Below, one piece after another: positions 10,335 through 19,297 of a stretch of 64,000 nt of DNA. The stretch is from the NCBI GenBank assembly GCA_024509875.1, contig JAMPIV010006403.1, positions 1 to 64,000 of the forward strand. The letters are read 5' to 3'. The position numbers were made by a program, and so were the translations under genes. A model generated the notes under the pieces. It was not told the origin of the DNA, ran no database searches, and saw only the letters and a list, made by a program, of their open reading frames with translations. Positions within the stretch are counted from its first letter, which is position 1. Each line of letters begins with the position of its first letter. This stretch comes from Oreohelix idahoensis (taxonomy: Eukaryota > Mollusca > Gastropoda > Stylommatophora > Oreohelicidae).

Positions 10335-10548
10335 TGTTTAAGCTTAAGCGCTTATCATATATTTTATCCATAAGTGTGTAATGAAGTATAAAGCAGAAGT
10401 TAAATCCGCGCCCCACGCTTTTTGTCAATTTGATGTTACATTTTTTGACAGCAAGCTATAAACTCCTTGAAAAATTATTTGTGGCTTTTTAGTGCATTAA
10501 AAGCCTGTGTTTAAAAAATTTTTAAATATATTTTTTATTATCTTCTTC
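10335..10548 (+). repeat. Dispersed ~210-bp repeat, inverted partner of 4475-4682
   Basis: This is the plus-oriented copy of the repeat at 4475-4682. It runs from cttaagcgcttatcatatat to the AT-rich stretch before tcttcttcg. It directly follows a SINE and precedes a minus-strand LINE tail. Confidence 0.8.
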
Positions 10549-10556
10549 GTACACTC

Positions 10557-10985
10557 TCAGACGTCTACTTGAATGTTTTCAAAGAAAGCAGTAGTCAGTT
10601 TGAGGCTATTTGAATCTCCGTAAAGCTTTTCCACGAATGGTACTGGTGTCGGCCATATGCGCTTTCTCTGTTCCGCATATGTTGGGCAACTTTGAAGCAG
10701 ATGTTCAGCAGTCATTTTATCAGTGCCATAGTTACACTGATCGGTAGTTCCTATCTTTAGCTTGTTGAATAGATGGTATCTCAATCTGTTGTGGCCAGTG
10801 CGGAGTCTGAAGATTACCACTTGTTCTCTTCTGTTTAGCTGGTAGTATGCATCGTTTTGTGTATGACCTGGATGTTCTACATCCCATTCGTTTCTATATC
10901 TGATTCTGATAAAACTCTGATTCTGTCTCTTCGAAAGTTATGTTTGCATCAGGCTGAGGTACATTTCCAGCTTCCTGCCATCTGA
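10557..10985 (-). pseudogene. LINE ORF2 tail with RNase H-type C-terminal end
   Basis: The minus strand reads QLNRREQVVIFRLRTGHNRL, then LKIGTTDQC, TAEHLLQSCPTY and FVEKLYGDSNSLKLT. This is the characteristic end of I/Jockey-like LINE ORF2 proteins, where the RNase H domain is followed by a Cys/His motif (C..., HLL..CP.Y). Upstream codons to about 10985 (KRNEWDVEHPGHTQNDAYY) extend it with a frame change. The 3' end carries gaagaag. The same family appears at 45624-46045. The reverse transcriptase core is missing, so the copy is 5'-truncated and inactive. Confidence 0.85.
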
Positions 10986-11252
10986 CAATTAAGATTTACT
11001 TTTTCATTTTTTTAAATTCCCACAAACAAAATAAAATTTTAAATGATCAATAAACGGACATTACACGAGACAGCAAAAATTTTTTTCCACTGTCAAATTA
11101 CGTATAGAACAAACAGGATCTTACGCTGAGCAATAATATTAATGTGATACATCAATGTATAAAACTTGAATATTATTTTATTTGGGTTTTTTTTTGTGTG
11201 TGTGTTTGGTTTTGTTTTGTGTTATCTCGCTTGTTTATTTGGTTGTTTTTAA
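10986..11252. other. No gene recognised
   Basis: AT-rich with a T/G-rich run near 11180-11220. I see nothing identifiable. Confidence 0.5.
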
Positions 11253-11531
11253 CTCTTAAAGAACGATAGACCAGTGTTCGGGGCCGATTTACCCTAAGAC
11301 ATTCTTGACAGGAGACCAGTTTCAGGGATGGTATATTTGAGCTAATTTTTTTGTCTCCTGTTGCACTAATGTTATATGTTATTAACTATATTTTTGTTTT
11401 ATTTTAAAATTGTGTATAGCATTATCATACTTTGAAAAGCTGGAAAGATCCAACTCTCAAACTTTACCACTATAAAAAAACTCGAAAATTACTTGCGTCA
11501 AACATGGGAAAGCCACAGCGTTCTTTAAGAG
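11253..11531. mobile_element. piggyBac-like MITE, 279 bp, TTAA target site
   Basis: Perfect 13-bp terminal inverted repeats ctcttaaagaacg (11253-11265) and cgttctttaagag (11519-11531) are flanked by TTAA on both sides (11249-11252 and 11532-11535). TTAA duplication is the hallmark of piggyBac transposition. There is no coding sequence, so it would need a transposase in trans. The superfamily rests on the TTAA site only. Confidence 0.85.
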
Positions 11532-12112
11532 TTAAATTTCTTTTTTTTTTCTTTACATACACACATAATTGGGAATTTTGATTTGCCATATTGTTGACGT
11601 AACGTGTTGAGGAGAGGTACACCCAATAGATAGTGTTACTGTAACCTAACCTTGAACCAATGTAACAAGCTGGGTGCGTAGTGTCGTCAATAGACCATAC
11701 TGTATTTCATTACGTGGATCATGAAGAAGGATGTAGATGTGCATAAATTATGTGCGCTGATTTCTGGCGATCAGCAGGTCAGGCTTACAGGTGGCTGACA
11801 TGGTGTGTGGGTGTATGACATCAATAAACGTTAATGCATGTAGCTCTGAAGTAAGGCAGTAATGATCACACACACCAAAACACATATTCAAAGTCAGGAA
11901 ATGTAGAAGAGACTGTGGTACTGTTGATCACAGTTTATTACTTCATAATACGAGGATATCACGGATACACGCTGAAATCAATGTCACACCGTCAATAGGA
12001 CAAGTTTAAGCACATCATGGCATAACAACAGTCCATTACTTCCAATATCAATGACTCTCTGAACAGACCGCAGGTATCGCAGTGCTAGCAGCATGCCAAT
12101 AATTTCTCTCCA
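11532..12112. other. No gene recognised
   Basis: No recognisable coding sequence or repeat ends. Confidence 0.5.
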
Positions 12113-12456
12113 CCTTCTCTGACAAAATAAGCCATGTAAGACTCTGGCCAAATAAGCCGCATAAGTGCCGGGCTTCAAAACATATAATGTTCTCTGTATC
12201 TTCTCTGACAAAACAAGTCATGTAAATCTCTGGCAAAATAAGCCGCATAAGTGCCAGGCTTCAAAATATATAATGTTCTATGTATCTTCTCTGACAAAAC
12301 AAGTCATGTAAATCTCTGGCAAAATAAGCCGCATAAGAGCAGGGCTTCAAAATATATAATGTTCTCTGTATCTTCTCTGACAAAACAAGTCATGTAAATC
12401 TCTGGCAAAATAAGCCGTATAAGTGCCGGGCTTCAAAATATATAATATTCTTCTTA
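12113..12456. repeat. 86-bp tandem repeat, 4 units
   Basis: Units start at 12113, 12199, 12285 and 12371 with tcttctctgacaaaa(c/t)aag and contain gccgcataagtgccgggctt. The period is exactly 86 bp. The first unit is the most diverged. Short minus-strand frames across it are products of the repeat. Confidence 0.95.
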
Positions 12457-13159
12457 CCTCCTCTGCTCTGGTAATATAATATCTAAACACATTGCACAAT
12501 ATAAATGCAGGCCATCATATCCTAGGCCTTAGAAATATCACAGGGGGACTCCAACATTTCTATCTCGCCACAAATATCATCCCCGAATACACAGTTAGAA
12601 AACATGGCTGACCAACCTGGTCAAACGCCCAGAGCGAACTGTCACGAGATATTGCATATCAGTCCCGCTCAAATAGTCACGCATGCGCCGCTAACCGGGA
12701 AACGTGAACTCTACTCAATCTCGAAAGTTCGAGAGCATTCTGGAAATCAAATAATTTTAAACCAGTCAAGGGAGATAACCAACGTCTGACCTTACCTACA
12801 ATATTACAACGTGTAGACTCCCTTTGTTAGATCCCACAAGGAAGATCTCAGCACAGTGAACGAGCTCCGTAGCACCAGCGAGAATCCAAATGTGTGTATA
12901 TAGGAATCACACATTATATAAATATTTTTGTGGTGGGTAGGTTTCTAATTTTTAAATCTTGCCAGGGGAGCGGCTTGAAAGGCCTGATCTTTACGATTTC
13001 CAACTGCCGTTGGGGTTTTAACGTGCGCAACTTGCATACAGGACCTCCTATTTTTTCACCCGTATCCGAGAAGGCTAGGCTCACTACCCAGGAGACCAGG
13101 GGGGAGTATGACATCATTAGGACTACTGGTTCTAAAAAAAAATGTCCATAAATTATATT
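12457..13159. other. No gene recognised
   Basis: Short open frames on both strands have no recognisable domain. Confidence 0.5.
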
Positions 13160-13240
13160 CCATCAACTGGGAATCGAACTCGGTAACTCTAGAATTCGAG
13201 GCGGACGCCAAACTTCTTAGCCACTCCGACCCCAAGGTTA
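13160..13240 (-). repeat. tRNA-like SINE head
   Basis: The minus strand has an A-box-like ggtcggagtggctaagaag and a B-box-like gagttcgattccc about 40 bases apart. This is the arrangement of an RNA polymerase III head. It does not fold into a complete tRNA by eye and is taken as a SINE head. Confidence 0.6.
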
Positions 13241-13429
13241 CTTGTCTTTATTTTGACGGTAGTTTCATATAAATAAGTTGGATGGGAGCTAAGAAATAGT
13301 AATCTAAAAATAGAAAGTGACCGTTCAGATGCCCTGTACTTACAGCACTTTCTGTTTCTATGTAAAATGCAAAAACAGCAGCAAACGACAGGGTGATTAA
13401 GGCCCTTGCTTGTGAAGGTCAAGGGACCC

Positions 13430-13625
13430 GTTCCGCAATCAAGTCGCGCCACACTCCATAGTCTACCCAGCTATAAACTAGGTACCTGTCTCTACTTTTG
13501 GAGTACGACAGGAAAAGGCAGCGATGAAGTGACCAAGTCACCCCACCTTATAAACCCGAAACCTAGTACAGATGAAGGCGCTAAACACTTTACTTCCCTA
13601 CGACTGAATCTGCTATGGGACTACC
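13430..13625 (+). repeat. SINE body
   Basis: tctacccagctataaactag, then ggcagcgatgaag, cctagtacagatgaaggcgc and gaatctgctatgggactacc align with the SINE body at 10130-10325. A second tail-like ttacctttacctttt near 13790-13805 suggests that the original tail was split by about 165 bp. Confidence 0.7.
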
Positions 13626-13809
13626 CAGGGACGGGCTGACAGTGATCAGAGCCCGGGCCAAAAAAGGGTATTGGCCCCTGATTACCTATTCAACATGGAT
13701 TACTGATTCTAAATGTATGAAGCCCGGTTTTAATAATACTTCTCTACTGATGTGGGTCATGGGGCAGCGCCAGAAATTCCACCCCCTAAAGTTACCTTTA
13801 CCTTTTACA

Positions 13810-15818
13810 CAGTGCATAAGTATTTCATGAGCAGTACGCAAAGTCAAACTAAAGGTCAGCATTCAGTTAAAACATAACAGAATAAAACGGGTAACTCTGC
13901 AAAATACAACATGCACAATTCTTAGTTTACTGAAAGGAGATTCATTCAATTCAAAGGAAACGGAAGTGGTGAAGGAAGAGGTATGGAACATTATCGTCAA
14001 CATTATTTTCATCTCCTTTTCTTCGCTATTTATGGAGAATACAAGCACCATTGAAAATGGCCTCTTTCATGAAGCCTGGGCCAAAGCACAAACTCTTGCA
14101 GCCGTGGTATCTGTAGCAATTTGTTTGATATTGTAGCGAAATCTGTGAAAACAATCGCTAAATTCAGTAAGATTTTACTCCTTTGATAATAAATAAACCC
14201 GCCCGTGGTTGTTTGCCTATCTGCTTCCCCTACTCCAGTAGAGCGCTGTATTTTATATCGTAGTAACGCGTAGACCAGAATCCGCCATTAAATATTACAC
14301 GCTTTCCTAGTTTCGTCCTTGAGACTAACAATTAACGATCTGCCAGAACTGTGACACCCAACTGCCGTCTGAATTAACGTAAGATTTTAACTTTAACGCT
14401 ACTAATAGTAGTAATTCGGACATTTTCCAGTAGTGTAGAACGAAACGGCAGTAATAATTAAAGCCAATACTAACACCGCCTTGCAAAACCCCTCTTCGCT
14501 CAACACGAGGGTCTCGTACCATATCCACGCTGTTGGACACGCTAGAATATATATATACACACACAGTGTATTTCAGGCTAAAAAAATTAACTATAAGGTA
14601 ACGTAAAGAAAACGCGTTGTCGAATGGTGTGACGTACTACAAAAGGCGCAGTTAAGAAAAAGAAAAAAAAAACAATTACGATGTAACATGGAAATTTTTT
14701 TGTGTTAAATATATATAGTAAGAGAGAGGGGGAATTGGTGGTCGTGTTACTAGTTCGTTGTTTACAGAAATTTGAATTTGAACCAAAAGCAAAGCATACA
14801 AGGTTAGATAGTAGGAAAACGATAATAGTAAATATAATGAATAAACTTATAAAAATGTAACCACTGTGTGAAAGAAAGCAACAGGATCACAAATTACTTG
14901 TCAGAATTATAAACTAGTAGTAAATAAAGGAGATAGTGACAGAAGACAGATGGAAGAACAGACTACTTCTTTCTCAGCTTGACAGATAGTGGGGGAAGGG
15001 TAGGGTAGTCCAAGATTTGAAAATTTGAGGTCAGTTTGAAAATAAGACGCTAGAAGCCAAACAGGTCCTGATTGGCTGGAGTCAAATATACTATGAGGGT
15101 GATAAAAATCATTTGGGAAAGGCGTTCGTCGCCACTTTAGAAAATTGTTTCTACAATAAAGTTGTGTTAAAAGCAAGAAAATAGTACTTTCTTGACTTTG
15201 CTGATCTGCACCAGCAAGTGATCTGGATTTGACCATATATATCGCAATTAACCTTATTAGTAGGAAATTTTCATTTGATGCGGTAAGAAATAAAACCTTT
15301 GTATCATTATTATGATTATTAAGATGTATGTATTATTGAATATGTATGAAAATTATGGGGGAAAAAGATTATCTAGAGTGACGCCAACATCAAACTTTGT
15401 GTTGTTTCACAGAGTTGTTAAGAAATATAGTAACAGGTTGTAGAAAAGCCCGACAGGTTTTCTGACACTTTGGGAGAAAATAAAATTAAATAGTAATGGG
15501 GAAATTGTGGAACAGTATTGTGACATAAGACCAGGAAAACCACTGGCCGTCTTCTTCAGCAAGTCACCGTCTTTGTACATGACTTGATATTATTAACTTA
15601 AAATGTTTCCTTTGTCAAGGAAAGTGTCAAACTGTAGTTTGAAGTTTCTTTGACCATGAATGGGGTAACAAACCAATTAAGAACGTTAACTAATTGTGTA
15701 GTTACCATACTGAATCTGAATGAATTGAAAATGTTTAGTTAGGGAAAGAGAGAGTATATCAGAGGGTGATGTAGGCCGCATTTATATTGTTCCAGGGTTT
15801 CATCTATGACTCGAAGTG
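13810..15818. other. No gene recognised
   Basis: About 2 kb of AT-rich DNA. A short copy of the dispersed repeat (cttgcagccgtggtatctgt, about 14075-14140) is present. A 109-codon minus-strand frame at 14907-15236 has no recognisable domain. Confidence 0.5.
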
Positions 15819-17376
15819 AGTCGTGGAACGACTCTCCCCGACTTCTTTCTTCTGTCTATTATTTTTTTTCCCTCTACAAATTTCTCCTATCATTTGACAA
15901 GAAACCAAAAGTCTCTCTCTCTCTCGCTAGTCATAGATTTAACAGTATTTCACTAGCTGAATTCTCACGGCAAAAGGTAATAAATTATTCCCTTAGCCAG
16001 CGAAATTCATTTCTAACACGAAGGTGAAACACAGTACAACGACCGGAAGTGACCTGTGTTGGGTTCACAGAGGGAACTCATGTAAAACAGCCGGCAACGA
16101 TGAACGAACGCTAGGGCGAGTTGAAACGAAGTTAACTTGATATCCATGCGACCAAAAGATGTATTTGCAACAATGCCACCCAAATCACAGCCCACCCCTG
16201 CCCGGGAACCTCACCTGGAATTTTAGGAGGGAATTATAAGCATTAGACCACTAACCATCATTCGGAACAGACGTGAGTTTATGGGCCCTAGAGAGGGGCA
16301 TTTCTGGTTGCAAATATTGGTAGTGAATTCGTTGAGCGAATCCACCCAGGTTGCGGTTACAAAGCAAAAACCCAGGTTGCGGTTACACAGTACTAAACCC
16401 AGGTTGCGGTTACGAGGTACAAACCCAGGTTGCGGTTACAAAGCAAAAACTCAGGTTGCGGTTACCCAGTACTAAACCAGGTTGCGGTTACCAGATACCT
16501 AAACCAGGTCCAGGGTACAAACCAGGTACAAGTCCATGGTACCCAAGATTATCCTTACCCACCATACCCTATCAAATAGGTTACCATACCCAACCATATC
16601 CTATCACCCAGTAACCATACCACACATCCCATAAGCAGAAGAGATATTCAGCAGAGGTGACTTACCCCATCCTTATCTGTGATGTGCACTGAGTCCAGGG
16701 AAGCAAACTCTGACCCCCTCTGAACCCATAGAACTGTTTATGAGACCAAAGTGCTGGAGCATACCAAACCAAGAGAGTCCGAACCAAAATCATCTCCGCA
16801 GCTACTACAGGCCTTCGGAGAGTTGAGTATAATACCTACCAGCAACACTACCATAGAAAAGATCTCTGGTCCAAGTGATGACCAACACTAGTTGTTTTTT
16901 TTATTTAAACAGTATAGCTAAACCTTTTTTTTTCATATTTATATGTATATAAAAAAGATGAAAGATTCTATACCCTTTTATCCAATTTAACATAACAGAG
17001 TCTGTTGTTTTATTTTTCTTGTTAACTTTATTTGGGTTGTATTTTGTTTTAAATATAATCTACACCCTGGGGGCTCAGCCATAATTCAATTAACTTCTAT
17101 TGGGTCGGGATATTTTAATTGTGGCTGGACACCAAATCTCTTTCTCAACCTTGTGTGCTTTACACAGTCCTTTTGTAGGATCCCTGAGGAAGAATTTATC
17201 GTCCAGTAAATATCCTGTTTAGTGTCACCAGAATTCTCTTTTAAGTAAATTTCTTGTACACTATTTCCCGAGGAGAGGCAGTTTCTTCAAACTCAGAAGC
17301 TATCAATAAGACATTATTATCTTTATTCTTCCATTCCATTCAAGCTGTCCTATCTCCTCAAAACGCCCTCGCGACA
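15819..17376 (+). repeat. 5' LTR of element D
   Basis: Aligns with 19219-19820 joined to 21120-22075. It ends gcgaca two bases before the primer site. The right edge has CA, but the left edge has AG instead of TG. Confidence 0.9.
16340..16510 (+). repeat. LTR-internal tandem repeat, ~27 bp x 6
   Basis: Six copies of caggttgcggttac are separated by alternating aaagcaaaaa, acagtactaaa and gaggtacaaa linkers, with a seventh degenerate copy. Repeats inside an LTR may hold transcription-factor sites; that function is inference. The solo LTR entered the matching repeat in the 3' LTR. Confidence 0.85.
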
Positions 17377-17378
17377 AC

Positions 17379-17396
17379 TGGGGGCTCGTCCGGGAT
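17379..17396 (+). other. Primer binding site, proline tRNA type
   Basis: tgggggctcgtccgggat lies two bases after the 5' LTR. It is identical to the 18-nt proline-tRNA primer site known from murine leukaemia-type retroviruses. It would pair with the 3' end of tRNA-Pro to start minus-strand synthesis. Confidence 0.92.
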
Positions 17397-17821
17397 TAAC
17401 TCTTATTTCATATTTAGACACTTGTCTGAGATATGAAAATTCTTTATCTTTCCTAGACCACTACTGCTGTAGGTACTTGTCACTTATTGGTGTCCAGGTC
17501 TGGGATTAGATTAAAGAGGGGACATATAAATTACCCTAGACTAAAATACATATAAATATTTTTGCAAGTAAAACAGATTTTAAGTTGTGTTATGAGAACT
17601 CTTCTTGGTGGTACTGCTGGAAATTAGTTACCTATTGTTAACTAACATCCTCAGCAAAAACTCACAACAGGCATACCAACAACAACCGCACCAACAACCT
17701 GGTAAATAGGATCGCTCAACCAAATAGGATCACTCAACGGAAAAGGATTACGCAACCCTATGGGAAGGGAAGGGATGTTCTTGAACATCACCTGTCGGCC
17801 AACTTACATCAGTTAGACTGT

Positions 17822-19297
17822 ATGCGCCGAGACCCAATCCCACAGACTTCATACAAAGCTAAGGTCCCTACCATGGATGGGAACTTGACGAAGGCCCGGA
17901 GTGGATACAGGGATTCTCAAAATGTGGAGACTGCCACAGTAAATGGAGAACAAATCACCTGTTTGTATTATCAAGGTCTTGGGTGTGATGCCCTTGTCTC
18001 AGCCTCTGTCATCGACCTTGATCAAGTCACCGAAGAGGATGTTGAGGTAACAGCACCCATGATAATCAACAGAAGGATGATTTTGCCTTTAGCTTATGTA
18101 GAAGTTAGGTCGAACTTTGTAAACGGCAAAGTAAAGGCCGCAATATTAGATGAACGAATTTACCCGATACCTCAAGGAGGGAAATATATCATCTTAGGAG
18201 ACTCAGCACGATCCAGAGATGGCGTGACTGAACAGGCTATGGAGACTCCAATGCCTAACTCATCTTCCAATATTTTCACTGAAAAGTTGGAAGAGTGCAA
18301 AGAGGATGACCACCCCAGTGCACTTAATTCTGAATCAGTTTTGATAGTCTCACCCACTATCTGCGTGCAGAAAGTGAAGCCGGGCCAGAGTTTCTTGGTA
18401 CCTGGTGGGATGAAACATGTTTCAGAAATACCTTCCTTTAACATGGGAGAAGCAGCTGTAGAGGAACAGGACCCTCAAGCACTAAGACTTCACTCAGTTC
18501 CGATAACCTCACCCACTCTCTGGGATCAGAAAGTGAAGCGGGTCCAAATTTCTTTGGTACCTGGTGGGATGGAACATGTTTCAGGAATATCTTCCTTTAA
18601 CACGGGAGAAATGGCTAAAGAGGAACATGAGCCTCAAGCACTTAGTCTTCAGTCAATTCCGATAACCTCACCCACTCTCTGGGATCAGAAAGTGAAGAAG
18701 GTCCAAATTTCCTTGGTACCTGGTGGGCAGGAACAACTGGTAGACTTATCTTTCTCTGTCACTGGAGAAACAGGGATAGAAGAACATACACGCTCTCATA
18801 CCTGGGGAGATAGGTATGTGTCCTTAGACAGGTCAAGCAATATGACTAAAATAAGGTTGTGTATGAGGCTGGCAACCTCATCACGCAAAACTATTTGCTA
18901 TAGATCCAATTGTAAGCAGAGTGTAGGCTTTAGGGCAAGCTCTTTGCCAGGAGGCAAGCTTCAATGGAGGATCCATAAGGGAGAAAAGAAGAGGGGGATA
19001 TTTTTGCGAGCAGGCTTGCTCAACCCTCCTCAACTACTTATTGAAGAGGAAACGGATAGCCATGTGTGGATTACAGGCATACCGTTTGACAGAGGAAAAA
19101 TAGGAAATATTTGGATTGAAGGAATGGAGGACACGATACATGAATGTAGTGTCCGACATAAGAGAAGAGTCGGCTCGAACTTAGTTGGCCGTTGGCCGAA
19201 CTTTCAAAAGGGGGCTTATGTCGTGGAACGACTCTCCCCGACTTCTTTCTTCTGTCTATTATTTTTTTTCCCTCTACAAATTTCTCCTATCATTTGA
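17822..19297 (+). CDS. Element D protein: inactive retropepsin-like domain plus triplicated module
   Basis: A 491-codon frame starts at an ATG. Residues about 38-130 align with the protease region of element C: ETATVNGEQITCLYYQGLG against the C segment ending CLYDTGLD, then KVKAAILDERIYPI against EIRAAVIDEPIYPL. The catalytic DTG reads YQG here, so peptidase activity should be lost. Residues 172-330 are three direct repeats of 53 residues (159 bp each), each with SPTxxxQKVK and SLVPGG-like cores. The rest (about 331-465) has no family I recognise. The last 26 codons run into the 3' LTR. Upstream codons hint at a decayed zinc knuckle. It may be a capsid-less accessory protein or simply a decayed gag-pol remnant. 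That the frame stays open through three repeats suggests it may be translated. Confidence 0.7.
   Translation: MRRDPIPQTSYKAKVPTMDGNLTKARSGYRDSQNVETATVNGEQITCLYYQGLGCDALVSASVIDLDQVTEEDVEVTAPMIINRRMILPLAYVEVRSNFVNGKVKAAILDERIYPIPQGGKYIILGDSARSRDGVTEQAMETPMPNSSSNIFTEKLEECKEDDHPSALNSESVLIVSPTICVQKVKPGQSFLVPGGMKHVSEIPSFNMGEAAVEEQDPQALRLHSVPITSPTLWDQKVKRVQISLVPGGMEHVSGISSFNTGEMAKEEHEPQALSLQSIPITSPTLWDQKVKKVQISLVPGGQEQLVDLSFSVTGETGIEEHTRSHTWGDRYVSLDRSSNMTKIRLCMRLATSSRKTICYRSNCKQSVGFRASSLPGGKLQWRIHKGEKKRGIFLRAGLLNPPQLLIEEETDSHVWITGIPFDRGKIGNIWIEGMEDTIHECSVRHKRRVGSNLVGRWPNFQKGAYVVERLSPTSFFCLLFFFPLQISPII
18335..18811 (+). repeat. 159-bp in-frame repeat, 3 units
   Basis: Units at 18335-18493, 18494-18652 and 18653-18811 each begin tca and include tcacccact, cagaaagtgaag and ttggtacctggtggg. 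All keep the reading frame. Units 2 and 3 are closest to each other. Confidence 0.93.
19206..19214 (+). other. Polypurine tract of element D
   Basis: aaaaggggg lies four bases before the 3' LTR start (tgtcgtgg at 19219). It would serve as plus-strand primer. Confidence 0.75.
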
